DNA of 5,610 nucleotides from Actinomycetota bacterium (GTDB lineage: Bacteria > Actinomycetota > Acidimicrobiia > Acidimicrobiales > Ilumatobacteraceae), in NCBI GenBank assembly GCA_009927375.1, contig RFNE01000153.1, positions 1 to 5,610 on the forward strand, given 5' to 3'. The notes under the pieces were generated by a model that worked only from the letters and a program-made list of their open reading frames with translations, did not search any database and had not been told where the DNA came from. Position 1 is the stretch's first letter. Every line of letters starts with the position of its first letter. Below, one piece after another: positions 5,149-5,610 of the stretch. Both the position numbers and the translations under genes were made by a program.

Positions 5149-5610
5149 ATGTCTCTCGCGCCAGAGCGTCTCACCATCGGCATCACTCGCAAGTTCACGA
5201 CGCCGGGAACCCACCCGTACGACCTCGTCGCGTGGGAGAAGCGTGATGCGCGCATCAACAACTGGAAGGACGGCACCGTCGCCTTCGAACAGCTCGGCGT
5301 CGAGTTCCCCGTCTCCTGGTCGCTGAACGCCACCAACATCGTCGCGCAGAAGTACTTCCGCGGCACGCCCGGCACCGCAGAGCGCGAGACCTCGTTGAAG
5401 CAGGTCATCGATCGCGTCGCCGACACGATCGCCAACTGGGGCATCGAGGGCGGCTACTTCGCCGACGCAACCGAGGCCGATGCATTCCGCGACGAGTTGA
5501 AGTACATCCTCGTCACGCAGCGCGCAGCATTCAACTCACCGGTGTGGTTCAACATCGGTGTCAAGGGCGTGCCGCAGCAGGCGAGCGCATGCTTCATCCT
5601 CGCCGTCGAC
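5149..5610 (+). CDS. nrdJ: Vitamin B12-dependent (class II) ribonucleotide reductase, N-terminal part
   Basis: Class II ribonucleotide reductase converts ribonucleotides to deoxyribonucleotides in the cytoplasm using adenosylcobalamin and no oxygen. Only the first 154 residues lie in the window. From ATG 5149 the protein begins MSLAPERLTIGITRKFTTPG. Typical NrdJ stretches follow: VAWEKRDARINNW, FEQLGVEFPVSWS, NIVAQKYFRG, ETSLKQVIDRVADT, AAFNSPVWFNIG and QQASACFILAVD. C148 in SACFIL is the first of the redox-active cysteine pair at the active site; the catalytic radical cysteine and the C-terminal tail lie beyond the window. The actinobacterial form closely resembles Streptomyces NrdJ in these segments. 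There is no ATP-cone in this first part. The gene stands behind the promoter and NrdR box described at 4843-4932, and nrdR lies about 3.5 kb upstream. Start supported by the ribosome site AAGGA and by the family N-terminus. Confidence 0.95.
   Translation, partial: MSLAPERLTIGITRKFTTPGTHPYDLVAWEKRDARINNWKDGTVAFEQLGVEFPVSWSLNATNIVAQKYFRGTPGTAERETSLKQVIDRVADTIANWGIEGGYFADATEADAFRDELKYILVTQRAAFNSPVWFNIGVKGVPQQASACFILAVD

Noticed and set aside
4612..5214. Open frame of 200 codons on the reverse strand across the nrdJ start
   Set aside because: It overlaps the certain nrdJ start and its regulatory sites, has AT-rich third positions unlike the genome, and resembles no family.
1..5610. A new defence or mobile system
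   Set aside because: All coding regions belong to known families in largely known gene order, and no repeats, integrase, transposase or CRISPR features are visible.

Overview
The window is ordinary-looking chromosomal DNA from a high-GC actinobacterium. The layout lexA (reverse) / LysM membrane protein (forward) / nrdR (forward) is the arrangement known from mycobacteria (lexA–Rv2719c–nrdR) and corynebacteria (lexA–divS–nrdR). The LexA operators are of the Gram-positive CGAAC-N4-GTTCG type. A class II (B12-dependent) ribonucleotide reductase also fits. I suspect a deep-branching lineage such as Acidimicrobiia, but that is an impression from protein style and not shown by the sequence.

Layout. 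Positions 1-459 (reverse) hold the N-terminal part of lexA, cut by the window edge and carrying a one-base frameshift. Positions 460-659 are a divergent control region with three good LexA boxes and one degenerate one. They lie over a lexA promoter that appears to give a leaderless mRNA, and over the promoter of the LysM gene. Positions 660-1097 encode a small membrane-anchored LysM protein, the likely SOS cell-division inhibitor. Positions 1139-1608 encode NrdR, with a one-base frameshift 12 codons before its natural end. Positions 1605-2222 (reverse) encode a RibD/DHFR-fold reductase whose stop codon interlocks with that of nrdR. Positions 2309-4567 encode a 752-residue cytoplasmic molybdopterin oxidoreductase with an N-terminal 4Fe-4S motif. 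Positions 4568-5148 are a long, AT-richer intergenic region holding a row of DnaA-box-like sites, a strong promoter, an inverted repeat on its -10 element, a near-perfect NrdR box and an unstructured A/C-rich leader. Positions 5149-5610 are the start of nrdJ, which runs off the window.

How the genes relate. LexA probably controls itself and the LysM gene, so DNA damage would coordinate repair with a division block. NrdR, likely read from the same transcript as the LysM gene, should repress nrdJ through the box at 4917-4932. In Streptomyces nrdR and nrdJ are adjacent; here two redox genes of unproven relation separate them. The window thus links DNA-damage response, division control and dNTP supply.

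Both frameshifts fall where one missing base in a short C or G run restores a conserved protein. They look more like sequencing or assembly errors than real mutations. I see no CRISPR array, tRNA, rRNA, insertion sequence or clearly new system. The region of most interest is the nrdJ control region.
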